Shown in pieces: positions 13,301 through 25,164 of a DNA stretch of 64,000 nucleotides. Location: positions 1 to 64,000 of the forward strand of contig RCTD01000006.1 of the NCBI GenBank assembly GCA_014898415.1. Direction: 5' to 3'. Position numbers and translations under genes: made by a program. How positions within the stretch are numbered: the stretch's first letter is position 1; each line of letters starts with the position of its first letter. The notes beneath the pieces are model-generated. The model ran no database searches. It worked only from the letters and a program-made list of their open reading frames with translations, and was not told the origin of the DNA. Source of the DNA: Stromatinia cepivora (Eukaryota; Ascomycota; Leotiomycetes; Helotiales; Sclerotiniaceae).

Positions 13301-14647
13301 ACAAGCCACAAGTAACAAGTCTACCTGTTTGGAAGAGGTCATTGTCGTACTTATCAAATGCAGACTCTTCCGCCTCTGGTTTGGGCTTCGTGAAGCGGCC
13401 ATTGTCGTTTATTCTGAGATCATAGTTAGCTTTGATATCCAAATATAGAAGAATAAAAATGGGAATACTAACTGAGAAAGCATTCCAACTACATAATTAT
13501 GGAATCGGTTGAACATAATTAAGAAAACTCCCACACCAGGGGGGAATCCTAAGATTCTCTTTGAAGAGAAACAATCTGGTTTGAGTTTACCATCTTCGAA
13601 TGTTCGAACTGCATTTTGTTCTTCTTGATTGCAGCCATAGAGAGGTGAGAGATCCAAATAGCTACTCGTCTTGGACTTAGTCATATTTTCATGATCCTAT
13701 TCCCTATTCATTAGCTTCTTCAATTCCTCTGATAAAATTGAGTATCAAACGAATGTACCTACCGTAAGAAAAAGATCATGAATAATAATAGTAGCCAAAT
13801 AAAACAACTGACTACTAATTCCCGTCGGACTCCCTTTAAACGCCTCTTCTCCATCTATTCCACCTCTCCTCATCAACCCATCAAAAAGCTCTCCCGGGTC
13901 CGGTAAATTCTTCTTCTTCATTCTCACAGCATTAACATTCTTTGCATAGGCCGTCCCCGCTCTTCCTAACTCCGGCATCCGAATATTATTATTTCCACCA
14001 TCCGCATCCCTATACATAAATTTCTTATCCAAACTCCTCATCGGTGGATGCGGTAGGGCATCCCAAAGGGTATTCACAAAACTTGCTGTTAGACTCTTTC
14101 CAATTTCCGAGGTTTCCGGTTGGGAAGACATTAATTGTACCGTCTTTTCTAGAAGAAGCGTATTGTCATTTTGGACACCCTTGATTTCCGAAGAGAAGAG
14201 TTGGAGTAGTGTATTTGCATCCTCTGGGGTGATGGATTTGAGATCCCGGAAGATGGATTGGATGCTATGAGTTGCAGATTCGATGTCAGAAATAATTGTT
14301 GGTTTTGTTTTGGAGGTATCAGATGTCCAGAGGGGCTGGGTTGAAGATGATTCAGCGGACATGGTTGCGGTTGTGGTTTGGGGTTGATATTGTGAATGAG
14401 ATGTTGAAACTGGCTCTGATTTCGACTTGATATTCTCCTTTGGTAAAAGTTTCTGATCCAACCGATCACTTTTCCTAAATTTCTCTTGGAATTTTCCAGT
14501 AAAATAATCTCGGTATCTTGTTACCAGATTATTCTTTTCCTTCACAGATCGCTTCCCAAAATTTCTCACAAAAGCTTTATCATCCACTTCCCCATTCTTC
14601 CTCTTTGGATCATCCATATTTATATTCGCCTCGACACTCAATGACAT
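10354..14647 (-). CDS. Ppo-type fatty acid oxygenase (linoleate dioxygenase / diol synthase)
   Basis: Psi-factor-producing oxygenases are bifunctional heme enzymes. An N-terminal peroxidase-like domain converts linoleate to 8-hydroperoxide and a C-terminal P450 domain rearranges it to diols that act as sporulation signals. About seven introns are inferred, including 13762-13697, 13472-13414, 13138-13080, 12445-12369 and 12100-12012. Visible landmarks are the distal heme histidine tract ATIIIHDLFLT, then SSYLDLSPLYG, the catalytic tyrosine and proximal histidine in YRWHSAISQ, an ANQSQ motif in the P450 half matching the ANxxQ signature of diol synthases, and the heme-thiolate loop FGRGRHACLG near 10555. 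The cysteine is kept, unlike in PpoC-type members. An uninterrupted run of eight threonines (plus strand 10706-10731) sits shortly before the heme loop. The start at 14647 precedes a charged N terminus. I infer a 5,8- or 7,8-diol synthase; regiospecificity is not determinable. Confidence 0.93.
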
Positions 14648-15460
14648 AAAGGATATGAGTCCGTGCTAATGTGAACGTGTACCTGTACTCCGCCTGCTTC
14701 GTGCACCTCACCGAACAAGGAATCCAATCCCGTACAGCCTTACATGAGATTTTGTAACTCGCCGCAGGAAACATGCAAGAAGTAATGCCCGACGCATTAC
14801 CGGTGGAAAACGCATCCTATAAAAAACCCCAACTAGAAATCCTATAGGTGAAAATGTATGACCCGAGATCAAGGTGTCGTGATCCACATACTAGGTAGGT
14901 ACACCACCACGAACACGAACACGGACGTAGTTATGTACTTTCAGCTGTCAACCATTGAGATTCGATAATCACCTCAAGCCACATTTCATCTCATCTCATC
15001 TCATCCCGTTTCCCATAAAAACATACTGTACTCCGTAAGAAAAAAAAGTCAAAAGCGTGATACGATGTAACATAACCCACTGATTACCTAGTACCTAGTA
15101 TATAAGTACCTTGTACAAGCCATACCACTATTGCCCCGCTATCTCACTTGTACTACATAATCTACAAGATAGGGTAAGATCTTACCAAAAAAGAAAAAGA
15201 CATTTCCAACTTCCCACCAACTTCTCACCAAGATCTTCACACCAACACCAAAACCCAATCCCGTCCTCCCCCCACAATCAAGGAATCGTGCTTATAAAGT
15301 TATAATCCTCCCATCTCATCTCAGCTGATATCATGACATCAACCACCATAATATACACAAAAGGTTAAGTTTGCGACGATTTTCAATTTTGATATCGTAC
15401 TCGTGTTCATGGGATTAATTGGTGGCGTGCAAATCAATCGCCGGAATTTGATGATCATTA
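14648..15460. other. Upstream region of the oxygenase gene
   Basis: No gene is supported. The region carries TCTCATC-type pyrimidine runs (about 14990-15006 and 15310-15325) and short direct repeats such as CTAGTAC, which are common in promoters of this genome. No specific operator can be named. Confidence 0.5.
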
Positions 15461-16244
15461 CATATAGGCCACCCCTGATATGGGCCACTCTTTTACACCA
15501 AAAATCACGATTTTCATTTATTAATACTTTACAACAAATCAATATAATTGATTGAAATTTGAAATATAGATTCTTTATATAGATATCAATTGATTCTGAA
15601 AATTTCATAATTTTAAATTTAGTTTTGGTTGAAATTTTCAAGATTTAAATTTCAATTTCAATTTATATATAATTTTATATACAAACTAAAAAACATTAAA
15701 ATTTTAAATAATTTTTCAACAAAAATGATTAAAAATAAATTATTAATTTTTTTTTTTTGGAAATCTTTGAATCAAATTCTATAAAATGAATCAAATTTTA
15801 GAATTTTAGAATTTATAAATAAGATTTTATTTATATTTTTATATTTTATAGAGATTAAAAACCGTGATATTTTTAATAAAAGATTTTTTATAAATTATAA
15901 ATTTATATTGTAAGATTTTTTAGATTTCTAAATCTTTAAATATTTTATAAAAATTAATAATTTATTTTTAATTATTTTTATTGAAAAGTTATTCAAGATT
16001 TTTGTATTTTTTTAATTTGTATATAAAAATTATATACAAATTAAAACTCGAAAATTCAATTTTAAATATCTTAATAAAAAAAATTATGAAAAATCTGAAA
16101 TTTTCAGAATTTATTATTATATAAGTAATAAATCTATATTCAAAATTTCAGAAAATTATATTCATCAATAAGAAAGTTAAAAAAATATTGATTTTCATGA
16201 TTTTTGGTGTGAAAAAGTGGTTTATATCAGGGGTGGCCTATATG
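15461..16244. mobile_element. 784-bp fold-back MITE-like element with TA target duplication
   Basis: The left end CATATAGGCCACCCCTGATA is repeated in inverted orientation at the right end, and the match continues for about 50 bases with a few substitutions. Both ends are bordered by TA (15459-15460 and 16245-16246), as expected for Tc1/mariner-type insertion. The interior is extremely AT-rich and is itself an imperfect palindrome: segments near 15640-15780 recur inverted near 15950-16070, with the centre of symmetry near 15850. No transposase frame survives. I interpret it as a non-autonomous fold-back element altered by RIP. Confidence 0.82.
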
Positions 16245-16656
16245 TAGGGTCCTAGATTTATTACCTGTGTCGGGACTGGTTGTCACACAAGATATTGAAG
16301 GGTGTACCCCTCAGCTGATGGATTAGCCTCGGTACTATTTGGTTAATGAAAAAAACATGCATGTCTCACCACGTCACTAAAGTTTTCTTGTACCTACCAG
16401 GTAAGCTTTGGGTTATTTCCCTCTGGAAGATTTTTCTATGTATGAGACGAATCCAAATCGATCTCTTTTGTATGACCGACCTAACTCCCGCTAATGGACA
16501 TATTGTAATACCATCACCATTTTTAAGCTTCTATTCCGTCCAAAAACGACCTATAATTTTCCCATCATACGCCCGTTACATCCCAAGATATCTATGAACG
16601 CCTCGCAAATGCTCCCAAGATACACTTTTCAATCAATCCCCTCTCATATCATGTCG
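16245..16656. other. Spacer between fold-back element and acyltransferase gene
   Basis: No gene is supported here; the right-hand part is the probable 3' untranslated region of the acyltransferase gene. Confidence 0.5.
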
Positions 16657-18162
16657 TCAATCCTCTTTCACTATGCATTTCCCTTCTAACCATTTTGCAA
16701 ATTCTACAGAGGGGATATCTACGGCTCTCCAAAAAATATCTGCTGCCCAGAATATAGGTATTGCCAGCCCTAGCATCCCACCCCACCAAGCAAACGTTCG
16801 TGACCACATACCACTATTTTCGCGTCCACCTACTGCCCACCACACATATGGCATCCACCGATGAGCAAATACGTCGAGAAAAGGCCCATGCATAAGATAT
16901 AATGCATATGAAATGTTGGCAAGATATTGCGCTGGGCCAGAGGTAAAGAACTTCTGCAATAGAGGAAGTTGCTGACAAGCAAAAACAACTTGCATGGCCC
17001 CCAATGCAAACCAAGAGAATGCTTGTTCCTCCTCTCGTTTTCGAGACCAGTATGGCTCCATCGTGTAAAGTGCAATTTCACTGAGTCCAGGAGTCTTTAG
17101 TACATCATGGTTCGGCCATCCTGCAATCCACATTGCAAAAATGAAGTTGATAGTCCAGAATGCATAGACTGCCGATGTTTTCCATGAATTGGAAGATTCT
17201 TCATCCGAGCCTAGCATCTCTTTGTTGGGATCTTGTTCAGCTCGCGCTTGTTGAATGAGTCCCACTTCTGCTACTAGCGCGCCACCAATGAATTCGAATG
17301 CAGCCCAACGTCCACACTTCAGACTATAAAACATAATGACAGCGAACATAAAGAGACGGGTCCAAACTTTGCATCTGGCTAAGCCAGTAATAGTGACGAA
17401 GAGAAGCATGGATTGTGCCATCTCAATAGGGATAGTCCAGACATGAACATCGTACTTTGGCCACCACATTTTATCCCAATCCCAAGAATAGCCTATCGTC
17501 CAAATAGCATGCATCCAGTCCATAAATTGTAATGAGAACGTTTCGAGTCCTTCAACCCTGACCCAGCGCATTTGAATAAATATCATAACCATAAACGTAG
17601 AGGCGGTAGTGGGTAAGAAAAGTCGCATACCCCGACGGAAGACAGATGATGACAAAGTTGTTTGAAGATCAGCATAGTTATGTGCTCGAGCTAATTTCAA
17701 GGGCTTTAAAGAAAGAACGAATCCAGATATGACGAAGAAAATATGAACCATGGGTCGTCCGCTATAAATTACTCGAAAGAAAGGAAGCTGCATGAAAGAA
17801 GATGGAACCGGATCATCTATCGGCAGGCCATATGAGGGTATCATGAATTGTACATTTTCCTCGGTGAAATGGCAAAAGAATACAAACAGGGAAGCAACTC
17901 CACGAAGTCCATCGAGATAGGATGTTGCGTATAATCGATGAGGCTTGAAATGGGCCGGTTGAAGTCGTCGTTGTATAGGGGAAGGTATAAGAAAGAAGAG
18001 GAATCGGGTGAAAGATAATCTCAATTGAGAGAATGTATCGTCTTTGGCAGTACAGGTTGTTAATGTAGGTGAGGAATTTCCATATGTGTGGATTAATTCG
18101 TAGTCTGGTTCATTGGTATTTGGTAATAGTCCTGCAATTAAACCTCGAAGTGATCTTAACAT
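16657..18162 (-). CDS. Membrane acyltransferase, acyltransferase-3 family
   Basis: Intronless gene of about 501 residues. Acyltransferase-3 proteins are polytopic membrane enzymes that move acyl groups from CoA onto sugars, sterols, peptides or secondary metabolites; the substrate is unknown here. The family opening SYLDGLRGVASLFVFFCHF lies about 75 residues in, followed by MVHIFFVISGFVLSLKPLKL and a series of hydrophobic segments, and near the end LANISYALYLMHGPFLDVF, a typical late membrane motif. I chose the ATG at 18162 (MLRSLRGLIAGLLP) although the frame stays open upstream to 18540. The extra residues are cysteine- and histidine-rich, unlike the family, and other fungal members begin close to the first hydrophobic block. 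No sign of decay. Confidence 0.9.
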   Translation of the reverse strand: MLRSLRGLIAGLLPNTNEPDYELIHTYGNSSPTLTTCTAKDDTFSQLRLSFTRFLFFLIPSPIQRRLQPAHFKPHRLYATSYLDGLRGVASLFVFFCHFTEENVQFMIPSYGLPIDDPVPSSFMQLPFFRVIYSGRPMVHIFFVISGFVLSLKPLKLARAHNYADLQTTLSSSVFRRGMRLFLPTTASTFMVMIFIQMRWVRVEGLETFSLQFMDWMHAIWTIGYSWDWDKMWWPKYDVHVWTIPIEMAQSMLLFVTITGLARCKVWTRLFMFAVIMFYSLKCGRWAAFEFIGGALVAEVGLIQQARAEQDPNKEMLGSDEESSNSWKTSAVYAFWTINFIFAMWIAGWPNHDVLKTPGLSEIALYTMEPYWSRKREEEQAFSWFALGAMQVVFACQQLPLLQKFFTSGPAQYLANISYALYLMHGPFLDVFAHRWMPYVWWAVGGRENSGMWSRTFAWWGGMLGLAIPIFWAADIFWRAVDIPSVEFAKWLEGKCIVKED

Positions 18163-21100
18163 GATGACCTCACATACGTCCCCGCAGCCTTGATGCTGTG
18201 AAGCCGGACAAGATAACAGAAAATTGAAGAATGTGTATTGATGGAATGTTCCTTTTGTAAATAGATGGTATTTGTCCTTTTGACTGCAGATCTGTGGAAC
18301 ACTGTAATCCCCCAGTCGTGGTACTTCCAAATGGTCGAATAGTAATTTTCGATATCGGGGTTGACGCAACTTGCTGCAGGGGAAATGCACCCCGAAGTGA
18401 ATGCTGACGCCACCAGATTTCAGACCCTGCACGAACTGATTGCAATACGTGAGTTTCAATTGATTTTTTGAGTGCAGAAGTGATAAAAGCCAGAGGAGAT
18501 TTAGAAAAAGATCAATGTTTAACTGGCGTTTGAAGTGCAATCGTAACGACCAAATGGTCTGATGTTGAAGAGACTGTTATGACCAGCGTGTGGTAATTTG
18601 TGTGATCGAGATGTGGTGTTGTAAATATTCAAATGATCTCGAGGGAAAGTTATGGAGATTCAAGTTATGCCAGTACCCGCCCGAAACTTACTTCTAGTGG
18701 AGACCCCATATAGAAGCTAATGAACGGCGAGACTTTGAATAGAAGCAAGAACCCGAGGAAAAGTTTGAAAGAAAGAACTAATGAAAGTAAGAACTGGATA
18801 GTAGGTAGGTAGGTAGGTAGGTAGGTAGGTAGGTATAGCGGAAGGTTATTGATGATGATGTTGAACTTTGAAGGGCTAGAGCTAGTAAGATCTTAGAATT
18901 TCTGGTGGGGAACTCTCTATCTCTAACTCTAACTCTAATAACCAACTCTACCGGGTAGTTTCAAGGAAAGAACATCAATCACTAACAGGTCTGGATCAAT
19001 TAAAGGCTTGATTCTAAGAAAAGCATCAGATTTTTGTATGATCCTGTCTCCTTTTCGCATCTCAATGATGTAACCCTTCATTTCAGAACTCTCGCACAAG
19101 CACTCAATTCGAGGAAAGATCTTCTAGGGCACCAACCAAACCAACAATTGCTCTTTCCCTGTGTCTCTTAGGCATGTCGAAACTGACAATCATTCTCTTT
19201 CTCCTTTCTACCGACTAACCAAAAAAAAGACATCAACATTAGTGATTTCAAAGGCCTCAGATTCATGCAGCTTTTTGAATTTGGATACTCCTGACGCCGC
19301 CGCCACAAGCATATGCGAAAATGAAATGCCATCGGATATCACGATTTAATTGGCGAAACTAAAGATATCTTTCAGGCACGGAACAGTGAGGGAATATCCA
19401 GCATGGGTTGGTAGAGTTTGTTTCATCCCCACGAAAATACCCCGATGTGGAGGAAATGGAAGTTACAACTGTACTACTACTATTGGTGTTACGACTTGGA
19501 AATGGGAGTAGTAGTCAATGGAGAAGAGAATCGAGAACTCCTTTTTCCCCTCTTCCCTTCTCTCCTAATAAGCATCAATAATCTCCTTGGCTGACCTCAC
19601 ATCATATCTTGTTATACTATGCTTTACTACCATCAAACACTAGACAACCATCCTACCAATCTTTTTCAAACATTCGAAAGTAGCAAGAGCCCCAAAACAC
19701 TTTACTCCCCACAGCTATTCCATCCAAGTTCCCTCACCATCTGAAACCCGTCTTCTAATCGGCTTATGCTTATCCAGTCAAACATTTCAGCATAAAGCTA
19801 TCCAGATATTCTCAGTAATAGCCTCAAAAGAGCGTAAGAGTGTAAGAGTGGATGCAATGTCAAAATCTCAATTAATCAAGTTGAGTCAAGCTTTGCGGGG
19901 ATATTCGAAGGATTCAAGAGTTCAGTCATCAACTCGAAATAGGAACATTACACTAATATATAGGTGAGAAAGCATTGAAATCTGTGCTCGTGTATGTGGA
20001 AACATCAATCCACAACCCAACAAGGCGGTTCTGAAAGACAAAGTTAATTTAATTACATCAAGGCCGAGAGCACTTCTATGATTTTCACGTCAATCAGAGA
20101 AGTGTCACGAATTTCCTTAAAAACTGCCATTTTTGTAGGTTCGGTTCCAGTAATTCTCCACCAAAAGTCGAAACACACAACTCCAAGGCTCTTTGGGTCT
20201 TTATGCTTTCCGAATCCTTGGGAATCTGGATTCAAGGTCTCGTTTATAGATTTTATTCACAAGCGCTCGAGAATTAGAATTTATTGTTGTTATTCGATAT
20301 TGGATTTTATCTATGGACTTTCAGACAGACTAAATTACCAACAAACAAACAAAATTCCTCTGAATCTGACTGATGGAAAGCATCATGGATCCTGGTGACA
20401 ACGTCCATTTCCCGCTGCAGAAGTCCTCCCCGTTTCAAAGATTGCAGAGAAGAGTTTTTAATACCTGCAACCCTAATGTCCCTTCCATTGAGAATTCCGT
20501 GTATCTACGAATCGTAGGTACCTTCCTTTGCATTCACCTCCTTCGAACTGATTTCTTTTTAACTTCTCAACTTCTTGGCTTTGCTGATCTGCTAATTGAT
20601 CCAAACATGGAGTAAACGGCCGTTTCATTCCATGCAACTCCAATTTTCTAGTTGGGAAAGTGCTTCTTTCGCGTGCGTCAAAGGATATAGGTATATTTTC
20701 CTGATATCCTTTACCTGAGTACAATTGAGGGGGTAATATCTATCGTCAGTCTGTCGTGGGATATCTTACTATTTATTAGCTCGTGACTCCGAGTGGAATA
20801 CCCTCTTGTTTGTGTGTTCTCTTTATTTTGGTAAAATAAAAAAGAACAAGGTATAAAACAGACCTCTTATTCAGGAAAAACCTCTTTTGATTAAGAAAAC
20901 CCAATAGGTAGTTTGCCAAAAGAGCTAAGGGCCAAGACTGAAATGTAGTCTGTAATTTGTCACGATAAAACGCTTGACTTTAATTCTTCTTTCGCCATTG
21001 TGACATATACCATCTTCTTTCATGTTATCAATTCTAGTATTTCTGTCATCTATTATTGTCCTTCTCACCATCGCTATCGTTACCTTACCTAAAAGCCCCT

Positions 21101-23176
21101 TTCTTGTTGTTTTCCTTTTCAAACTTTCATCACTGCGATACGGCGTTAATTGGATAAATATATCCCATCCAAAACTCCAATTATTTTACATTGGAGAATC
21201 ACAGTCTCTGCAGTAGATATTCTCAGTCATTATCCTTTTCCCCATCTTCTCCATGAATCTGGCTATTAAAGCCAGAAATACCATGTTGTAAGAAAAGAAG
21301 ATTCTCAGAGAGTTTGTAGCTTTTATATAGGGTAAGTTCAATAAGAAAAGGTACGTGATGGAACTTCAAGCTGGCTCTAATAAGAAGTATCATTCCTCAT
21401 CCTATTCCCTCTTTAATCGAATTCATTCACTAATCTAAAGGCTTCTCACCAATCCCATCGCCTTCAAGATTCCATCTCGAAATAACAATAACCAAATAGT
21501 ATAAAAGCTACCACCGATTGCATCCAATTCTCCTTCCATAAAATACCTACACAACGGAAGTCCCAGGGGGTGATGGCTGGAAGCTATTGGTTTCTCTTGT
21601 ATCTATTGGCACTTGGAGTTTCTTGTCTCCATATTCCCGAATGTTGGGCAAACTTCACTTTGGCGTCTTCGCTTTGGCGTTTTGGGTAAGTGATGTTATT
21701 CTTATCATTATAGATTTATTGTATATTACTAGTATTGGTTAATAAGTATTATTGTTTATCCTGTATCATGCTGCTATTTTTGATTGTTGTCGAATATGAA
21801 TAGTAAGTAATTAGTGGATATGGTATATGAAAATACTCCGGGGTGGAGGTTTGTATATTTTTAAAACGGGATGAGTGGAATACTTTTAAATGGGGATAAT
21901 ATTGATATCAATATAAATATCAACTTAGCAAACGGGTATTTGCCCAACGTAATCTGCATGCGCAAAATATAGCAAACTTACGATACAACTTCACCAACAG
22001 TCATCCACTACAACCCTACTACAACGAGCTCAAATCTAACATATATCCACCATCAACCCACCAACAAATAAACCATTACGCTGACATTCCAGTAAGGTCC
22101 TCCACAACCAAAGTCTCTATCGTCTCTCAGGCTATTATTGTATTCCGGTCCTGCAGTTTCATGAAAGGAATGAAGGACTTCACTCTTTTGAAATATTTCG
22201 ATTAGGTTCAATCTCGAATTTTAAGACTCGGTTGAGATTTATTTTTATTATTGGATCTGTAGAAAAGAAATATTTAAGCTATCCTCGACCTAAACTGTGA
22301 ATATGAATCGACGGGTAACTATTTTGTGGAATCTTCTAGCTTATATTGTGATTAAGCATAGGGTCTATCATTCTACGCTCATCCGATACCAGCTGAGCGT
22401 TGTTAGTAGCTCAGCACAAAAGCAGCAGTGTAAATTAAGCCTATCGTATATATTTGCAAGCTAGAAACGAAACTCATCTGAGAAGACGACGGTGACGATG
22501 CACCCAAAAACACCACCAACACCGCTGCATAACTAGCGCGCGATTAACTTACGTAACACCAAAAGTGGTATGATGATGAAGTGAAGTACTCACGCAGCCG
22601 TGACGCCAAAATTTCTCCTCTTCGCATTCGTCAGCAGTACCAGTGACCGCCATGGCGATGGCGAATGAAGTTGTGAAAGGAAAGCACCAACTGCAGCTCC
22701 TCTTTTCCTCATCTCTGTACTTGGGATATATGTAATAGAGCGTGAGTATCGCGCCTACTACCAATAAAGCGGCGCTTTAGATCAAGATGCCTAAGCACGC
22801 AACTATGCGAGCAACGCGGCGAGCGGGGAAATAGTAAAGTGGTTGCCATGATGGCGGACGAGTGGGATCTGGAACAGCGAGATAGTAGCCGAAACAGCGT
22901 TGAATGAAGATTAAAAGCCGATCTGGGTCCTCGCTATCTAGTTTTAGAGAAAGAAGAGATCCGGAGGAAGATAAAAGCTCGTAGCTAGGTCCCAGAAAAG
23001 GAGTTTTGGTATTGAATAAACTTGTGAAAGCGTCTATTGATTGAGGGCTGGGTTTGGGGAGAGAGAGAATTTGAGAGCGGAGGAGGAGCGACTCTTTTGT
23101 AGAAACTATTAGTGACCGCTATCCTAGTATTTAATACTGAAATTCTGAAGAAGTTTGAAATAATCACCATATTCTT
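18163..23176. other. Long gene-poor region
   Basis: About 5 kb without a confidently supported gene. It includes a GTAG tetranucleotide run (18801-18833). One possible small first exon starts at ATG 21573: it encodes a hydrophobic leader of secretory type and ends at a consensus donor GTAAGT at 21686, downstream of a TATAAAA box at about 21501, but I could not find a convincing second exon. Other open frames here lack any recognisable feature. Confidence 0.45.
18801..18833. repeat. GTAG tetranucleotide run
   Basis: Eight tandem copies of GTAG, upstream of the acyltransferase gene. Confidence 0.9.
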
Positions 23177-24241
23177 TCATGACATTTTAATAAGATTCAT
23201 TCGCTTCACTTGGCGATCGACTCCCGCATCAACTTGAGCAGAGAAATTTTCCCATACTCGCGCCGCCTCTCCAACGTTATCCTTTTCACTTCCTGGTGCC
23301 GCTGTTTTGATGAAAAAGGCATCTTCCACGTTCAGCTTATTGAGTTGGAATTCAAGAGATTGAGGTTCAATCTTTGGAGACTCCATAAGATTTCGGTACT
23401 CGTGCAACCCATGGAGCGATGCTTTTATAACAAGAGCTTTAAATTCTGGGAGAGCGATCTCTTGGGAGCAAGGCGCTGTGACACACTAGCATTCAAGTCC
23501 GATGACCTACTGAAGATACTGGAAATGTGCTCAAGTGATCTGTCCGCACGCAGGATTGATGTACATGAAGCAGCCTGTCTTGCAGGGTGGACGCAAATAC
23601 CATTGGAAATTCGCAAAATTGATCCTGGCAGTGATTAAATTATGAAACGATATTGTATAACCATCATAATTCAACGAGTCAGCCTGGGAGAAAATGGAAT
23701 GCTACCAACGTAGGCGACCAAATATTTATCTGCGTAGAGAACGTCCCAATCAAACTCAAGCACATTGTCGGACTACTTTATTTCATAAACCAGATTAGCT
23801 ACGTGCAATACATTTCCAGATCTATGTGCAATGATCCTGGGCATGATGGGCTCTCAACAAGGCTCGAGGCGGTTGCAGCAATCCTTCTAGTAGGAAGAAT
23901 AGACCTAGGACTTATGGCTCAAAAGTCTGACGTATGGCACGAAGTTCCAAACTTTTTGGAACGCTTTTATTAGTGGGCATTGGACCTAGGTACTTTCGGT
24001 GTATCGTGGTGGTATGCAGTGATCTTGGGACTGTGGGTTTTTAAGTTGAATGAGCATTCATTCGTCTAGAGATTAATTTTAAGAGACATGATTTGCAGAT
24101 GGGTTGCCACTCGACAATATCATCATTGTCTAATAATGAATTACTGAGCTGGAACCATGGCTGAGTTTTGTTTTCGGTCTTACTGCAAAAACTGGTGTGG
24201 TTTGAAGAGCTACTGGCGATGGTGCTGTCTTGTTTTTGCAT
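23177..24241 (-). pseudogene. Possible eroded or unresolved gene of unknown function
   Basis: The minus strand has a 66-codon frame starting with ATG at 24241 with protein-like composition. Nearer the left end there is a charged, amphipathic stretch ending at a stop at 23177 (contains LEFQLNKLNVEDAFFIKTA and ARVWENFSAQVDAG). Between them the best frame is interrupted by several stop codons near 23440-23530, and no introns with good borders repair it. The opposite strand also has open frames of 142 and 106 codons over the same interval, so the true coding strand is not settled. I do not recognise a family. Confidence 0.25.
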
Positions 24242-24462
24242 TTTATTCTTTCATACAGTGCAAAATTTGGCCTGTGTGACTAATGCAACCCGGAAGAATC
24301 AAACATTAACGTACACATAATACGACTGATGTTCTACCTATGTATTCAGGCATCATGACATCCTTCAAGCGCCCTCACAAAAATGATTGTTGCCCATGCT
24401 TTATTCGTTCTTCCTACAAGCCCTCCAGTTACCCCCTGCTCCCCCACCCAACCAACCTTAAC

Positions 24463-25164
24463 CTACAAGAATGCAACCAAAGCCAAAGCACTACCAACAC
24501 TTAAACCAACAACTGTCCATCCCGTCTTAACAACCGTAGCGTTCTTAAAAGTCTTTCCCATATCCCAAGACAAATGTCTTAATCCATTGAAAGAATGATA
24601 TGTGAATGGTAAAGCCAGCGAGAACTTAGCCAAAACCTTTGCAGCCAAAGGCCAAGCTCCGAATGCAGCCACCATACTCGCAGTGTCCAAGTGCCATCCG
24701 AATAAAGGCGAAACGAGATATGCAGCACCAAAAATGTAGAAACCTCCCGAGAGAATACAGCCGGTGATACGGTTGAGCGCGGACATGATCCAGGGAATTT
24801 GAGGTTGGTAGATTGTGAGATGCGGGGAGGTAGGTCGGAGTTTGCGTTGTTCGACGAGGATGTTGTAGCTATCTTTGGGAGTTAACTTTTGGGTGGTTAC
24901 TGGTCTTGAAGAATGTTAGTTGTTGTCAAGCTTGGGGGCATTGGAGGGGCAAACCTAGTTTGCATTGATGCACCGATGGCTGCGGGAGCTGCGAGCCTCC
25001 TCATGGCTAATTGGGAGATGAGTGATGGCTGACCAGCAGCAACTATAAAGACTGTTAGCAAATGGACGAAATGTTGAGTCTTGGGTTTGGGGTGGGATGG
25101 TATCCAGAATTGCGGGGAACTTACGCCGGCGCAGCGATTGTTGAGTCGCTCTCTGTGAAAACAT
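24463..25164 (-). CDS. sdhC: Succinate dehydrogenase cytochrome b560 subunit, mitochondrial
   Basis: Membrane anchor of respiratory complex II in the inner mitochondrial membrane. It binds heme b with subunit D and forms part of the ubiquinone site. Three exons (25164-25125, 25042-24955, 24904-24463) splice in frame to about 189 residues, normal for fungi. The first roughly 45 residues are rich in arginine, serine, alanine and glutamine with few acids, as expected of a mitochondrial presequence. Signature motifs follow: LRPTSPHLTIYQPQ before the first membrane helix and HSFNGLRHLSWD, which holds the heme-ligand histidine region, before the last helix. Three membrane helices are visible. The tiny first exon of 40 bases is easily missed. 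Known family fact: this subunit is one of the targets of SDHI fungicides, so its residues are of practical interest. Confidence 0.96.

Noticed and set aside
16657..18540. 627-codon version of the acyltransferase starting at 18540
   Set aside because: The extra 126 residues have no family character and the ATG at 18162 fits the usual distance to the first membrane motif.
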